Assembly: GCA_902791475.1 (NCBI GenBank)
Contig: CADAWC010000006.1
Coordinates: 1-64,000 of the forward strand
Length of the DNA stretch: 64,000 nt
Direction: 5' to 3'
From: Fibrobacter succinogenes
GTDB taxonomy: Bacteria > Fibrobacterota > Fibrobacteria > Fibrobacterales > Fibrobacteraceae
Shown here: positions 47,881 through 56,455 of the stretch, in pieces
Layout: each line of letters opens with the position of its first letter
How positions within the stretch are numbered: position 1 is the stretch's first letter
Notes under the pieces: generated by a model
Database searches by the model: none
What the model was told of the DNA's origin: nothing
The model's input: only the letters and a program-made list of their open reading frames with translations
Program-made: the position numbers and the translations under genes

Positions 47881-49140
47881 ATGTGTAATATTAAATCGAC
47901 AATATTGCTTGGGGCTGGAGCTGCAATAGAAATTGGGGGCAAAAAAACGGAAGTAATTACGAATGGAATAATTCAGCCAAAAAGGTATAAGAATTATTCA
48001 ACTAAGGATATTTATGGAAAATTTCCATATTTTACGGTCGTTTCAAAAGTGTATGATCGTTTAAAGGAAAAATATCCCAATGAACCAAATTTTGAACAGA
48101 TTTTCCACGTGCTAGAAATGTTGGAGTCGTATAATAGAGTTTGGTCTAATGAACGTGTAAATTCAAGAATGTTCCCGCCGTTTGCTCCATTTGTTGTGCC
48201 AGAAACTAATATTGTTTCTCACTTAGAATGGGGTAATTTATCGTCTTTGATAAGTCAATGTCAAGTTGATATTATGAAAATGATAAATGAGTATGATGCT
48301 GAATATAAGATAAAGAAGGATTCTGTTTATAAATGGTATAAAGATTTTTGGAATAAATTCAGTGGCTTTGACTTGTTTAATCTCAACTATGATACGACCA
48401 TAGAGGAAAGTTTGCCTTGCTATTGTGACGGATTTGTTGATTCCGATGATTCTCGTTTTCAAAAATTTAATCCGAGAGTATTGTGTGATGAAAAATCCAA
48501 ATATAAAATCTGCCACATGCATGGTTGTATCTTATATTGCCGTCAAAGCTATAAAGATATAAATCATGAAATATATGAATATCACTATAGTGATATGTAT
48601 AAGTGGAAAGATTATAGCTCAGTAGAAAAAATGCTGCAGAATTCTTCTGGATCAAATTCTTCTTGTCAAAGTGGTGAAACACTACAGATTGGTTCAATAA
48701 TTACGGGTCTTCGAAAAACGGATAAGGTTACGGTGTTTCCGTACAACTATTATCATTATTATCTCAATACAGCTATTTTGAATAACAAGTCGTTACTTGT
48801 TGTTGGATATTCTTTTGGTGATTTTTATATAAATGACTTGATTGAACGAGTGAATGTTCTTTATGGTAAAAATAAGAGAATTGTTGTTGTGACATATTGG
48901 TCGCATAAAGATTCTTTTGCGGAAAAAGATTGGGATTCGGAAAATTTAAACGAAAATGAATTGTTGTTTTTAAAGCGGATGATGCATGATGATAGTTTCC
49001 AATATCGATGGTTGGATGAAACCATTCGAAATGAGGATGCGTATATTTCTAAAGATGGGGATGTGATGCTTTTTGTATATGGCTTTGAAAGTGCTGTTAG
49101 AAAGCATGGTGAACAAATTGTGAAATTTCTTGAAAGTTGA
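47881..49140 (+). CDS. SIR2-like domain protein
   Basis: A 419-residue cytosolic protein with a SIR2_2-type core: LLGAGAAIE (residues 10-17, the Gly-Ala-Gly NAD loop), FNLNYDTT (about 166-173), CHMHGCI (His214) and VVGYSFGD (307-314). In defence systems such SIR2 domains degrade NAD upon phage infection; a deacetylase role is less likely because the core is diverged. The region between about 230 and 300 is Tyr-rich and unrecognised and may be the sensor part. A/T-rich composition and the accessory setting support acquisition by transfer. Only 14 nt separate it from the surface-protein gene, so it may be cotranscribed, although a toxin-like gene under a surface-protein promoter would be odd. 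Confidence 0.8.
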   Translation: MCNIKSTILLGAGAAIEIGGKKTEVITNGIIQPKRYKNYSTKDIYGKFPYFTVVSKVYDRLKEKYPNEPNFEQIFHVLEMLESYNRVWSNERVNSRMFPPFAPFVVPETNIVSHLEWGNLSSLISQCQVDIMKMINEYDAEYKIKKDSVYKWYKDFWNKFSGFDLFNLNYDTTIEESLPCYCDGFVDSDDSRFQKFNPRVLCDEKSKYKICHMHGCILYCRQSYKDINHEIYEYHYSDMYKWKDYSSVEKMLQNSSGSNSSCQSGETLQIGSIITGLRKTDKVTVFPYNYYHYYLNTAILNNKSLLVVGYSFGDFYINDLIERVNVLYGKNKRIVVVTYWSHKDSFAEKDWDSENLNENELLFLKRMMHDDSFQYRWLDETIRNEDAYISKDGDVMLFVYGFESAVRKHGEQIVKFLES

Positions 49141-49171
49141 TTTGAATAATCATTCCTCATAATTACAAGAA

Positions 49172-49207
49172 AAGCCTCGGCATTGAACTGCCGAGGTCTT
49201 TAAGTTT
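49172..49207 (+). terminator. Bidirectional terminator after the SIR2-like gene
   Basis: CCTCGGCA-TTGAAC-TGCCGAGG followed by TCTTTAAGTTTT; A/T-rich flanks on both sides let it stop both the SIR2-like gene and the convergent GH10 gene. Confidence 0.8.
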
Positions 49208-49252
49208 TATGGATTGCTTCGGGACTGAAGCCCATCGCAATGACGAGTCTGG

Positions 49253-49289
49253 CTATCCAATGTGAGTACTTGCACTCGCTTTGGATAAC
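49253..49289. repeat. Inverted repeat between terminator and direct repeat
   Basis: TATCCAA and TTGGATA frame GTGAGTACTTGCACTC, itself a GAGT/ACTC hairpin. It sits next to the right-hand copy of the 20-bp direct repeat. Confidence 0.55.
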
Positions 49290-49294
49290 CTACG

Positions 49295-49314
49295 CGACTT
49301 GTTTTCGAAATAAC
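49295..49314 (+). repeat. 20-bp direct repeat, right copy
   Basis: CGACTTGTTTTCGAAATAAC, identical to 42868-42887; 12 nt before the end of the GH10 gene's stop-side flank. Confidence 0.55.
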
Positions 49315-49325
49315 TCCGAGCCTTC

Positions 49326-51617
49326 CTATCTCACAACTCTAACGCTCTGCATCTTGCCGGTGGCACGGCTCCTCAAAAAGTAGATTCCCGAGGTTTTTAC
49401 GACGTTGGCAGACTTGAGCCTTGTTGAGGCATCGCTAAAGCCGTAGGCTGAGAGCTTGCCCAAGCGTACGCCTTGCACATCAAATACATCGTAATTCTGG
49501 AGCGTGTTCTGTTCTAAGTGAATCTTGTTGCCGAATTTGCCGCCTCTATCGTCAATGGCAATCGGCGGTTCCAAAGCGATTGAATCAAGCGAATCTAGCG
49601 GATGTCTCGTGATGCCTCTATTGTACGACATGTTCTTGCTTTCCGCCCAATGCTCCTTGAAATATTCCTTGAGCCATGTCATTGCAGGGCGATCCACGCC
49701 GCCCTTAATAAGTCCGGGATTCGATTCGTCGGCCCATACGCTTGCTCCGGTTTCGTAAAGGTATCCCCAAAGGTTGACGCCTGCAATGTATTCCGATTCC
49801 ATAAAGAGCGGAATATGCTCGGAGTAGCATGCTTTTTGGAGGCTGTCGTTGCTTGTGCCGACGCTATATTCAGTGATAAACAATGGGAGTTTTATTTTGT
49901 CGTAGATTTCCTGAATGCCGCTTTGGATGCGTTCGGTGCTAAAACATTGCGCTTCCGGGCCGGAGCCTTGGACGAGGGGCGCGAAAATGATTTGGTACGC
50001 ATCGACGGGTGCGCCCTGCTCCTGGATTTTTTTGATAACTTCGGCGCCTTGATTGTTTTTCCAGCCGTAATCATCGTAGTCGTTCAAAGTTAGGATTGCT
50101 TTGGGCCAGCGCTTGCGAGCCATCTTGAACGCCGTGGCTATGAATTTGTAGTCATCATTGTCGCCACCGAGAGCTTCGATAATTTTATTGCCGCTCCCGA
50201 ATCCAGAATGATAATGACCATAGCTGTCGCGGGAACCTCCGTTTACCACCTCGATCATGTAAGGTGCGGGGTAACGCATGGCGGCTTTGTCAAACCAATT
50301 TTCAACGGCCTTCCTGGTTTCGTCGACATCAAGGTTGTTCAGCCAATTGGGGGTGTGGGTTCCCCAAAGCAAACTGCGGAAATTGAATGACATTTTTTTT
50401 GTCTGTGCCCAGTAATAGACATTATCGCAGCCTGTCCAATCGTACTTGCCGCGTTCTTTTTCGATGACCGTCCACGTGCATGCATTTTCGGGCGAAACTT
50501 GGTTCCAGTAGGCTTGAAAATCTTCGGGGATTTCTTGGTTGTCGGCAATCATATTGCCAAGAAACTTTTCTGCACCATTGGCGAGCCCGTGGCCATAGCG
50601 GGATGCGTTCGGATTATTGAAATATTCCTTGAGCCATGTCATTGCCGCTCGTTCGACACCGTCTTTGATAAGGCCGGAACAACCTTGTTCTAAACCGTTA
50701 CAAGAAAGCCAAGTTTTGCCATAAATGTATCCCCAAAGCGTTATGCCGGCAACATAATCCGTTTCCATCAGGATTGGGAGATGTTCTTGGTAGCACTTTT
50801 TTTGAAATTCATCGTCTATGGAACCGACATCGTATTGAGTAATATATATGGGGAGTCCTGTCTGTTCGTGTGCTTCGTAAAGGGAGCGTTTGAGTAAGGA
50901 TGTATTTAGGCAATAATAGCCTGTCCCTTGTGCGGTTGTTTCGTGGAACTGCATTCCGTAAGCGTCAACTGGCGCCCCCTGGGCCTTTATTTTCTTGAGA
51001 AGGTCGATACCCTCTACTTTTTGCCATTGGATGGTATTGTAATCGTTGTAAATCAGGATGGCTTCTGGCCAGCGTTCACGTGCCATTTTGAACGCCGTGA
51101 CCACGAATTCGTAGTTTCCGCTATCGCCGCCGAGAGCCTCAACCAGTTTGGAAGAGGTAAAACTGGAGTGATAGTTGTTGCCCGATTTGACAGCCTCATT
51201 GACCACTTCAATCATTTCGAGGTCGGGGTAATGTTCTTTTACCGCATCAATCCAATCAGTCCAAGCCTTTTTTGTTTCGTCAACATCGAGTTTGATCAAC
51301 CACTGCGGGTTTTGCGAACCCCACAAAAGTGTATGGAACGTGAAATGAGCGTTGTTTGCTTTGGCCCAGTTGTAGGCGAGGTCGCAACCCGTCCAGTCGT
51401 ACTCACCACGCGTTTTTTCGACATGGCCCCAAACACATTCGTTCTCGGGGGTAATCTGGTTCCAGTAAGTTCCATAGTCGTCGGGGATTTCGCCAAAGGT
51501 AGTGGTGTTGCCTAAAAATTTGGTAGCTCCATCGGCCATGCCTACGCTTGCAAACGAAAATGTCGATGCGGCGAATGTAAAAGCGAGTGCCTTAAATACC
51601 GTTGATTTTATACTCAT
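49326..51617 (-). CDS. Tandem GH10-like protein with degenerate active sites
   Basis: A 763-residue secreted protein with signal peptide, two GH10-type barrels (about residues 25-335 and 345-665) and a C-terminal sorting-like tail (QNYDVFDVQGVRLGKLS, TSGIYFLRSRATGKMQSVRV). GH10 xylanases use two glutamates. In barrel 1 the acid/base position is intact (VVNEAV, Glu141) but the nucleophile position reads ITQYDVGS, Gln261. In barrel 2 the nucleophile is intact (ITEYSVGT, Glu583) but the acid/base position reads VVNGGS, Gly460. Barrel 2 also has FRSLLWG where barrel 1 has FHTLLWG. Loss of complementary residues suggests binding or accessory function rather than normal hydrolysis. Export via type IX-like secretion is inferred from the tail. 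Confidence 0.88.
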   Translation of the reverse strand: MSIKSTVFKALAFTFAASTFSFASVGMADGATKFLGNTTTFGEIPDDYGTYWNQITPENECVWGHVEKTRGEYDWTGCDLAYNWAKANNAHFTFHTLLWGSQNPQWLIKLDVDETKKAWTDWIDAVKEHYPDLEMIEVVNEAVKSGNNYHSSFTSSKLVEALGGDSGNYEFVVTAFKMARERWPEAILIYNDYNTIQWQKVEGIDLLKKIKAQGAPVDAYGMQFHETTAQGTGYYCLNTSLLKRSLYEAHEQTGLPIYITQYDVGSIDDEFQKKCYQEHLPILMETDYVAGITLWGYIYGKTWLSCNGLEQGCSGLIKDGVERAAMTWLKEYFNNPNASRYGHGLANGAEKFLGNMIADNQEIPEDFQAYWNQVSPENACTWTVIEKERGKYDWTGCDNVYYWAQTKKMSFNFRSLLWGTHTPNWLNNLDVDETRKAVENWFDKAAMRYPAPYMIEVVNGGSRDSYGHYHSGFGSGNKIIEALGGDNDDYKFIATAFKMARKRWPKAILTLNDYDDYGWKNNQGAEVIKKIQEQGAPVDAYQIIFAPLVQGSGPEAQCFSTERIQSGIQEIYDKIKLPLFITEYSVGTSNDSLQKACYSEHIPLFMESEYIAGVNLWGYLYETGASVWADESNPGLIKGGVDRPAMTWLKEYFKEHWAESKNMSYNRGITRHPLDSLDSIALEPPIAIDDRGGKFGNKIHLEQNTLQNYDVFDVQGVRLGKLSAYGFSDASTRLKSANVVKTSGIYFLRSRATGKMQSVRVVR

Positions 51618-51778
51618 TGCGAACCCTGAAATTTGATGGCTACAGCATGTAATGATAAAACTACCTCGAAAACGTAGGAAAATTACTCTTATCTAGAAAT
51701 CTTTCATTGACAAAATATCTATTATTGCATAAATCCACGTAAATATACATTGCTTTGTATACTCAATTTAGGGATAAT

Positions 51779-54004
51779 ATGAAAAAGAATAGACTTGCAT
51801 TGCTTCCGTTTATCTCGGCATTACTTTTAGTGGGCTGCGGTGAAGATTCCCCGTCTGAACCTTCTTCCGTATCCAATAATGTTCCTGCGGACGGATTAAG
51901 TGTGGAGTCTATTTTTGACTTAGGTAAGTGTACATCCGATAGGGATGGCACGGTCATTTTTGTTGAGGATGAAGAAATAGACTATCGTTGCCTAGATAAA
52001 AAGTGGGAAAAAGTTGAGAAATTATCTAGTTCCAGTGATGAAAAGACTTCTTCGTCTTCAAAGAAATCCTCCGATTCGAAGAATAGCTCCTCTTCGTCTA
52101 AGGAAGAATCGGCTGGGTCTAAGGATAAATCCTCTTCTTCTAAGAACAGTTCTTCGTCATCGAAGATAACTTCGTCTGATTCAGGCAACAAAAAATCCTC
52201 GTCGTCTAAGTCTGTTTCTTCTGATTCTCGCGATAAGTCCAGTAGCTCACAAAAATCAAGTTCTAGTGTCACACCTGAATCGAGTTCTAGTGTTGTTGGT
52301 TCTGGAGAAAATGTAAAGACGATTGCAATTAATAAGAAATCCTTTAAGGGGGTTGCTGAAAAGGGACCTTTTGCGGTGGGAAGTACCGTTAAATTGTCTG
52401 AACTTGATGGTGAGCTTGATTTAACCGGAACGAACTTTGAATGGGAAGTGACTGGTAAACAGGGGGGCTATACCTCTCCAAAGGTTACGTTGTCTAGTCA
52501 ATATGCTCAGTTACAAGTCAATGGCAATTACTATAATGAAAACTTGTTCAAAAATTCAACATCGCCGGTGACTTTGCGTGGTATTGTTGACTTGAAAGAT
52601 CGAGAATGCGTAAACATCAATGTGCTGATGCATTTGGCTTATAAGCGTGTGGTCTATCTTTTTACCAAGAGTGGCGAGTATAAAAATGTTCCTGCGGCAA
52701 AGGCTGCCGCTGAACAGGAAATCATGAAGGCTTTTGGTTTTGGTGGTGCTAACCATCCTTTTGAGGATTTGACGATTTTTGGTAAAACATCGGACGATGC
52801 CAAATTGCTTGCCGCATCGATTCTTTTGCAGGGAGATTTGGAAGAAACGGATTTGTTGAGTCGTCTTACGAGCATTGCTAATAATATTGAAGAAGATGGC
52901 ACTTGGGACAACAGTGAAAAAATGCGAGTTTCTATGGCAGACTGGATTATGTCCTATTCGTATGGGATGGTCGGCATTCGCCAGATGCTCGAAGAATTCA
53001 ATCCTCAAGTACCGGCATTCGAAAAGTATGTAAGCTTGTTTGTTGGTGAAGCATATGGCTTCGGTGCGTGCACGGATGAAAATGATGGTGATTATGTTCA
53101 GCTGAAAAATGGTAATAGCAAGAATCTCGGTGAATACTATGTCTGTGAAGATAATGTATGGCGAATGATGTTCTCCACTGAAAAACTTTATGAAAGAGCT
53201 TGTACTGCCAAGAGGGCTGGAGAGTTTATGACGACCCCGCGCAATGAAATTTATATCTGCGATGGGGGCTATGGATATTGGCGCCCAGCAACGACTTACG
53301 ACCATCCGAAAGAATACTACATGAATGATGAAGTGGATTACGGCAAGTTAAAGGATACCCGTGATGGCAAGGAATATAAGACGGTCGTTATTGGTACTCA
53401 GACTTGGATGGCTGAAAATCTGAACTATTACGATAAGGATAATTATAATTTGGTCGGTAATGCCAAGTGCTATCAGGAAGAAGATAAAAACTGCGATGTT
53501 GGAGGTAGGCTTTATTCGTGGACCGCTGCGATGAATATCTCTACGAAGTATAGACTCAGTTGGTATGATAAAGATATTCAATATCCGCATCAGGGAATTT
53601 GCCCAGATGGTTGGCATATCCCTGATTCTACTGAATGGCGTACTTTAGCAGATTATGTAAAAAAGGTTGACGGTTCTTCGGGACTTTTGATGTCATCTAA
53701 GGGTTGGAAAGCTTCAGGCTATAAGCCGTCGACAGATCCCTATGGATTTTCTGTAATTCCGGTGGGCGCCTATTATGGAAGATATGCCGATGCTCATGCG
53801 GATTTCAGTCAAACGGAATTTGATGATGACGGTTTGTTTGCGAACTTCTGGTCTGCCGAGGAAGGTAAAGAATTTAATTTAGCGGTTTATGTCTTCTTTG
53901 ATTATAGAAGAGATTATATGTCGATGACTGCTAGTGTTTATAACGAAAAGGAACGTGGATTTTCTGTTCGCTGCGTAAAGACTGAGGATGAATCCGAAGA
54001 GTAG
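51779..54004 (+). CDS. FISUMP-domain lipoprotein
   Basis: A 741-residue lipoprotein. Signal MKKNRLALLPFISALLLVGC ends in a lipobox (Cys20). A Ser/Lys-rich low-complexity linker (about residues 85-180) leads to a middle domain with YAQLQVNGNYYNENLFK and LRGIVDLKDRECVNINVLM, and the C-terminal FISUMP (TIGR02145) domain with KTVVIGTQTWMAENLNYYDK, CPDGWHIPDSTEWRTLADYV and GFSVRCVKTED. FISUMP proteins are numerous in Fibrobacter and are thought to be surface proteins; activity is unknown. The start at 51779 (not 51755) has AGGGA 5 nt upstream. Possible -35 TTGACA at 51708-51713. Divergent from the GH10-like gene. Confidence 0.85.
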   Translation: MKKNRLALLPFISALLLVGCGEDSPSEPSSVSNNVPADGLSVESIFDLGKCTSDRDGTVIFVEDEEIDYRCLDKKWEKVEKLSSSSDEKTSSSSKKSSDSKNSSSSSKEESAGSKDKSSSSKNSSSSSKITSSDSGNKKSSSSKSVSSDSRDKSSSSQKSSSSVTPESSSSVVGSGENVKTIAINKKSFKGVAEKGPFAVGSTVKLSELDGELDLTGTNFEWEVTGKQGGYTSPKVTLSSQYAQLQVNGNYYNENLFKNSTSPVTLRGIVDLKDRECVNINVLMHLAYKRVVYLFTKSGEYKNVPAAKAAAEQEIMKAFGFGGANHPFEDLTIFGKTSDDAKLLAASILLQGDLEETDLLSRLTSIANNIEEDGTWDNSEKMRVSMADWIMSYSYGMVGIRQMLEEFNPQVPAFEKYVSLFVGEAYGFGACTDENDGDYVQLKNGNSKNLGEYYVCEDNVWRMMFSTEKLYERACTAKRAGEFMTTPRNEIYICDGGYGYWRPATTYDHPKEYYMNDEVDYGKLKDTRDGKEYKTVVIGTQTWMAENLNYYDKDNYNLVGNAKCYQEEDKNCDVGGRLYSWTAAMNISTKYRLSWYDKDIQYPHQGICPDGWHIPDSTEWRTLADYVKKVDGSSGLLMSSKGWKASGYKPSTDPYGFSVIPVGAYYGRYADAHADFSQTEFDDDGLFANFWSAEEGKEFNLAVYVFFDYRRDYMSMTASVYNEKERGFSVRCVKTEDESEE

Positions 54005-54047
54005 TCCTTTTTTTGAAGTGCGAAATTTTCTATCTTTGCGTTCAAAT

Positions 54048-54088
54048 CTGTCAGTTCGAAACCCATCCTGACTTAAAACAAAACTAGG
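54048..54088 (+). promoter_or_regulatory. Likely preQ1-I riboswitch
   Basis: GTCAG (54050-54054) pairs with CTGAC (54068-54072) around a loop TTCGAAACCCATC, followed by an A-rich tail TTAAAACAAAACTAGGAG that includes the ribosome binding site. This matches the compact preQ1 class I layout (stem, C-containing loop, A-tail folding into the stem minor groove), and very closely the translational type seen upstream of other queuosine genes. Ligand binding would hide AGGAG. It precedes queF and a queuosine precursor transporter, the expected regulon. The loop pairing was judged by eye. Confidence 0.7.
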
Positions 54089-54095
54089 AGACTTT

Positions 54096-54572
54096 ATGCG
54101 TTCAGAAGCTGAACTCGAAGGTGTTACGCTCTTGGGCAACAACAAGACCCAGTACAAGACCACTTACAGCCCCGAAGTGCTCGAAAAGTTCCCGAATAAG
54201 CATCCGGGTAACGATTACATGGTCACGTTCAACTGCCCGGAATTCACGAGCCTTTGCCCGAAAACCGGCCAGCCGGATTTTGCCGAAATCAAGATCAACT
54301 ACATTCCGGATCAGTATTTGGTGGAATCCAAGTCGCTCAAGCTTTACATGTTCTCGTTCCGCAACCACGGGGATTTCCACGAAGACTGCGTGAACATCAT
54401 CATGAAGGACTTGGTGAAATTGCTCGACCCGAAGTACATCGAAGTCGAAGGCATCTTTATGCCGCGCGGTGGCATTTCTCTTTACCCGTTCGCAAACTAC
54501 GGCAAGCCGGGTACCGAATTCGAAGCTATCGCCAAGACGCGCCTCTTCGCCGCTATCGATAGGAGAAAGTAA
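54096..54572 (+). CDS. queF: NADPH-dependent preQ0 reductase QueF
   Basis: Reduces 7-cyano-7-deazaguanine to 7-aminomethyl-7-deazaguanine in queuosine synthesis. 158 residues, the short unimodular type. Catalytic Cys54 in [11 protein letters not shown], Glu77 in VESKSLKLY and Asp/His in RNHGDFHED are conserved. Its ribosome site AGGAG is part of the predicted riboswitch; the transporter gene follows after 2 nt. Confidence 0.95.
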   Translation: MRSEAELEGVTLLGNNKTQYKTTYSPEVLEKFPNKHPGNDYMVTFNCPEFTSLCPKTGQPDFAEIKINYIPDQYLVESKSLKLYMFSFRNHGDFHEDCVNIIMKDLVKLLDPKYIEVEGIFMPRGGISLYPFANYGKPGTEFEAIAKTRLFAAIDRRK

Positions 54573-54574
54573 TC

Positions 54575-55285
54575 GTGCAAAACGAACTCCTTATGATAGC
54601 CTCCATTTTCGTGTTCTTTGGAGGCTTGGTTGCTTTTTTCCGTTTTTTCGGTAAGCAGGGCATTTTTGCCTGGACCGTCATTGCAACGATTGCCGCAAAT
54701 ATTGAAGTCTTGATTCTCGTGCACGCCTTTGGCCTCGACACGACGCTCGGCAATGTCATTTTCGCATCCTCCTTCCTCGCAACGGACATGATGAGCGAAA
54801 TCTATGGCAAAAAAGAGGCGAGCCGCTGCGTGAAAATCGGCATTCTCGCGAATGTGACGTTTATTCTCATTTCGCAGAGCTGGTTCTTGTACATCCCTGC
54901 TGCAGGCGATACGATGGCGGAACCGATCCGTACGGTGTTCTCGAATACGCCGCGCGTGATGCTCGCGAGCTTGTTTGCATACGCAATTTGCGAAATGTTC
55001 GACGTTTGGGCGTATCACGCCTGGTGGAAGTGGACCGAGAAAAGATTCAAGGATAAGAAGGGTTACCTGTGGGTCCGCAACAATGGGTCGACTCTTGTAA
55101 GCCAGCTCATAAATGTGCTTGTGTTCAACTTGCTTGCGTTTGCGGGCGTTTTCCCATGGGATACCATTGGCGAAATTCTTGTATTTGGCTACGGCATCTT
55201 TGTCATCACGACTTTTATGGACACTCCGTTTGTGTACCTTGCACGCCACATCTCCGAAAAACACCCGGAACTGCTGAAAGATTAA
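54575..55285 (+). CDS. yhhQ: Queuosine precursor transporter (YhhQ family)
   Basis: A 236-residue membrane protein of the YhhQ/DUF165 family, which imports queuosine precursors (preQ0/preQ1). ASSFLATDMMSEIYGKKEAS is the characteristic conserved stretch, followed by several helices and RNNGSTLVSQLINVLVFNLL. Start is a GTG at 54575 after AGGAGAAAG, 2 nt after queF, so both are translated from one mRNA and would share the riboswitch. QueT-type transporters are unrelated; the motif pattern here is of the YhhQ type. Confidence 0.9.
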   Translation: MQNELLMIASIFVFFGGLVAFFRFFGKQGIFAWTVIATIAANIEVLILVHAFGLDTTLGNVIFASSFLATDMMSEIYGKKEASRCVKIGILANVTFILISQSWFLYIPAAGDTMAEPIRTVFSNTPRVMLASLFAYAICEMFDVWAYHAWWKWTEKRFKDKKGYLWVRNNGSTLVSQLINVLVFNLLAFAGVFPWDTIGEILVFGYGIFVITTFMDTPFVYLARHISEKHPELLKD

Positions 55286-55298
55286 ATTTTAGGGCTGT

Positions 55299-55393
55299 GT
55301 CATCCTGAGCGGAGTGCAACGGAGTCGAAGGATCCAGAGCCATCTCGTCGCACATTGTCATCCCGGCCTTAGTGCCGGGATCGCCTTTTTATA
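55299..55393. repeat. Two adjacent dispersed repeats
   Basis: GTCATCCTGAGCGGAGTGCA...GAAGGATCCAGAG (55299-55340) followed by GTCATCCCGGCCTTAGTGCCGGGATCGCCTTTT (55358-55391). The second has a CCCGGC/GCCGGG hairpin and a T-rich end, so it may also terminate the queF unit. Confidence 0.75.
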
Positions 55394-55396
55394 GAG

Positions 55397-55421
55397 CAAA
55401 AAAATCCCGCTTTCGCGGGAA
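55397..55421 (-). terminator. Terminator of the minus-strand barrel gene
   Basis: TCCCGC-TTTC-GCGGGA with a T7 run on the minus strand, 10 nt beyond the stop of 55430-56272. Confidence 0.85.
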
Positions 55422-55429
55422 TGATGGGA

Positions 55430-56272
55430 TTAAAGTTCAATTCCAAGTTTTAGACTTGCGTCTGTGTAGAATAGAGGCTCAATGTCTTCAACCATTTGAA
55501 GTGCTATTCCTGATTGGAGCGAAAAATCTATGAAGAATCTGTTGTTGAAGCGTAATGTGTAACCGCCTGTCAGAGCGAACGTATATTGAGTTAGGGGCAA
55601 ATCGAGTTTTCGATAAATATAATTATAATAATAATCGTAGTTGCTGTAGCCATAGGAATCTGTGTTTCGAGAGTATTTGTCTTGGAAATTAAAATCCAAT
55701 CCGTAAGATTCGTAGGCTTTCATTGTTGCTATTTCAAATAGAAACCCTGCATGCCAGTTTCCATGGGTTGTGGCGAATAGTTTGCTGAATTCCAAACCTA
55801 TGCCGAAACCTTGATCGTAATAGTAATTGTGGAATTCGTCAGACAGAGGAAAATCTTCGTTGTAGTATCTTACGTGGGCTTTGATATCGAAATTAGTTCC
55901 CATGCGAATTACAACACCGAGCATAGGTCCCCATTGAGCCAAACCTAGCGGATCCATCCAGAATCCTAGCTTAGTTTCCCTTGCTTTTGTCCACCAAACG
56001 GAATTTGGATTTTTATCAGGAGAGGTGGCTTTTGCTTGATTGAAAATTTCTTTTGAACCGTTTTTGTAGCGGATTTCGCTGATGGTTTCTTTCTTTGCGG
56101 TGTAGGTCGGTCCGTCAGGATTGTTGAATTTTTTGTAACGAACGGAGTTGTCGTCGACTTCAATGACTTTAGCGTCAACGCTTGTTCCGTTTTTTAAGAT
56201 GACGATGTCCTGTGCAAACGACGGGATGGCAACAGCAGCTGCTAATGCGAGTGAGAGTAGTATTTTTCCCAT
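55430..56272 (-). CDS. Predicted outer-membrane beta-barrel protein
   Basis: A 280-residue protein with a signal peptide (MGKILLSLALAAAVAIPSF, then AQ). The N-terminal part (DIVILKNGTSVDAKVIEVDD, NSVRYKKFNNPDGPTYTAKK) is a small beta-domain common in Fibrobacter and Bacteroidetes exported proteins. The rest has alternating aromatic/hydrophobic strands (IDFSLQSGIALQMVEDI) and ends with a hydrophobic residue (LKLGIEL), typical for a barrel. Function unknown; a porin-like or structural role is likely. Own terminator downstream. Confidence 0.7.
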   Translation of the reverse strand: MGKILLSLALAAAVAIPSFAQDIVILKNGTSVDAKVIEVDDNSVRYKKFNNPDGPTYTAKKETISEIRYKNGSKEIFNQAKATSPDKNPNSVWWTKARETKLGFWMDPLGLAQWGPMLGVVIRMGTNFDIKAHVRYYNEDFPLSDEFHNYYYDQGFGIGLEFSKLFATTHGNWHAGFLFEIATMKAYESYGLDFNFQDKYSRNTDSYGYSNYDYYYNYIYRKLDLPLTQYTFALTGGYTLRFNNRFFIDFSLQSGIALQMVEDIEPLFYTDASLKLGIEL

Positions 56273-56455
56273 AAAAGTTCCTGGTAAAGGGTATTTTTGA
56301 ATTTGGTGAATTGTAAAAATTTTACAAATATACGTAAACTACACAAATGGGCAATTTTTGCCAGGTTTTGCCGCCTTGTGATGGCGCTTAAATCTTTTTA
56401 AACTTTAAATTTGTATATTGTTGCCATTGAACTTTAAACTTGAGAAGAGGATTTT

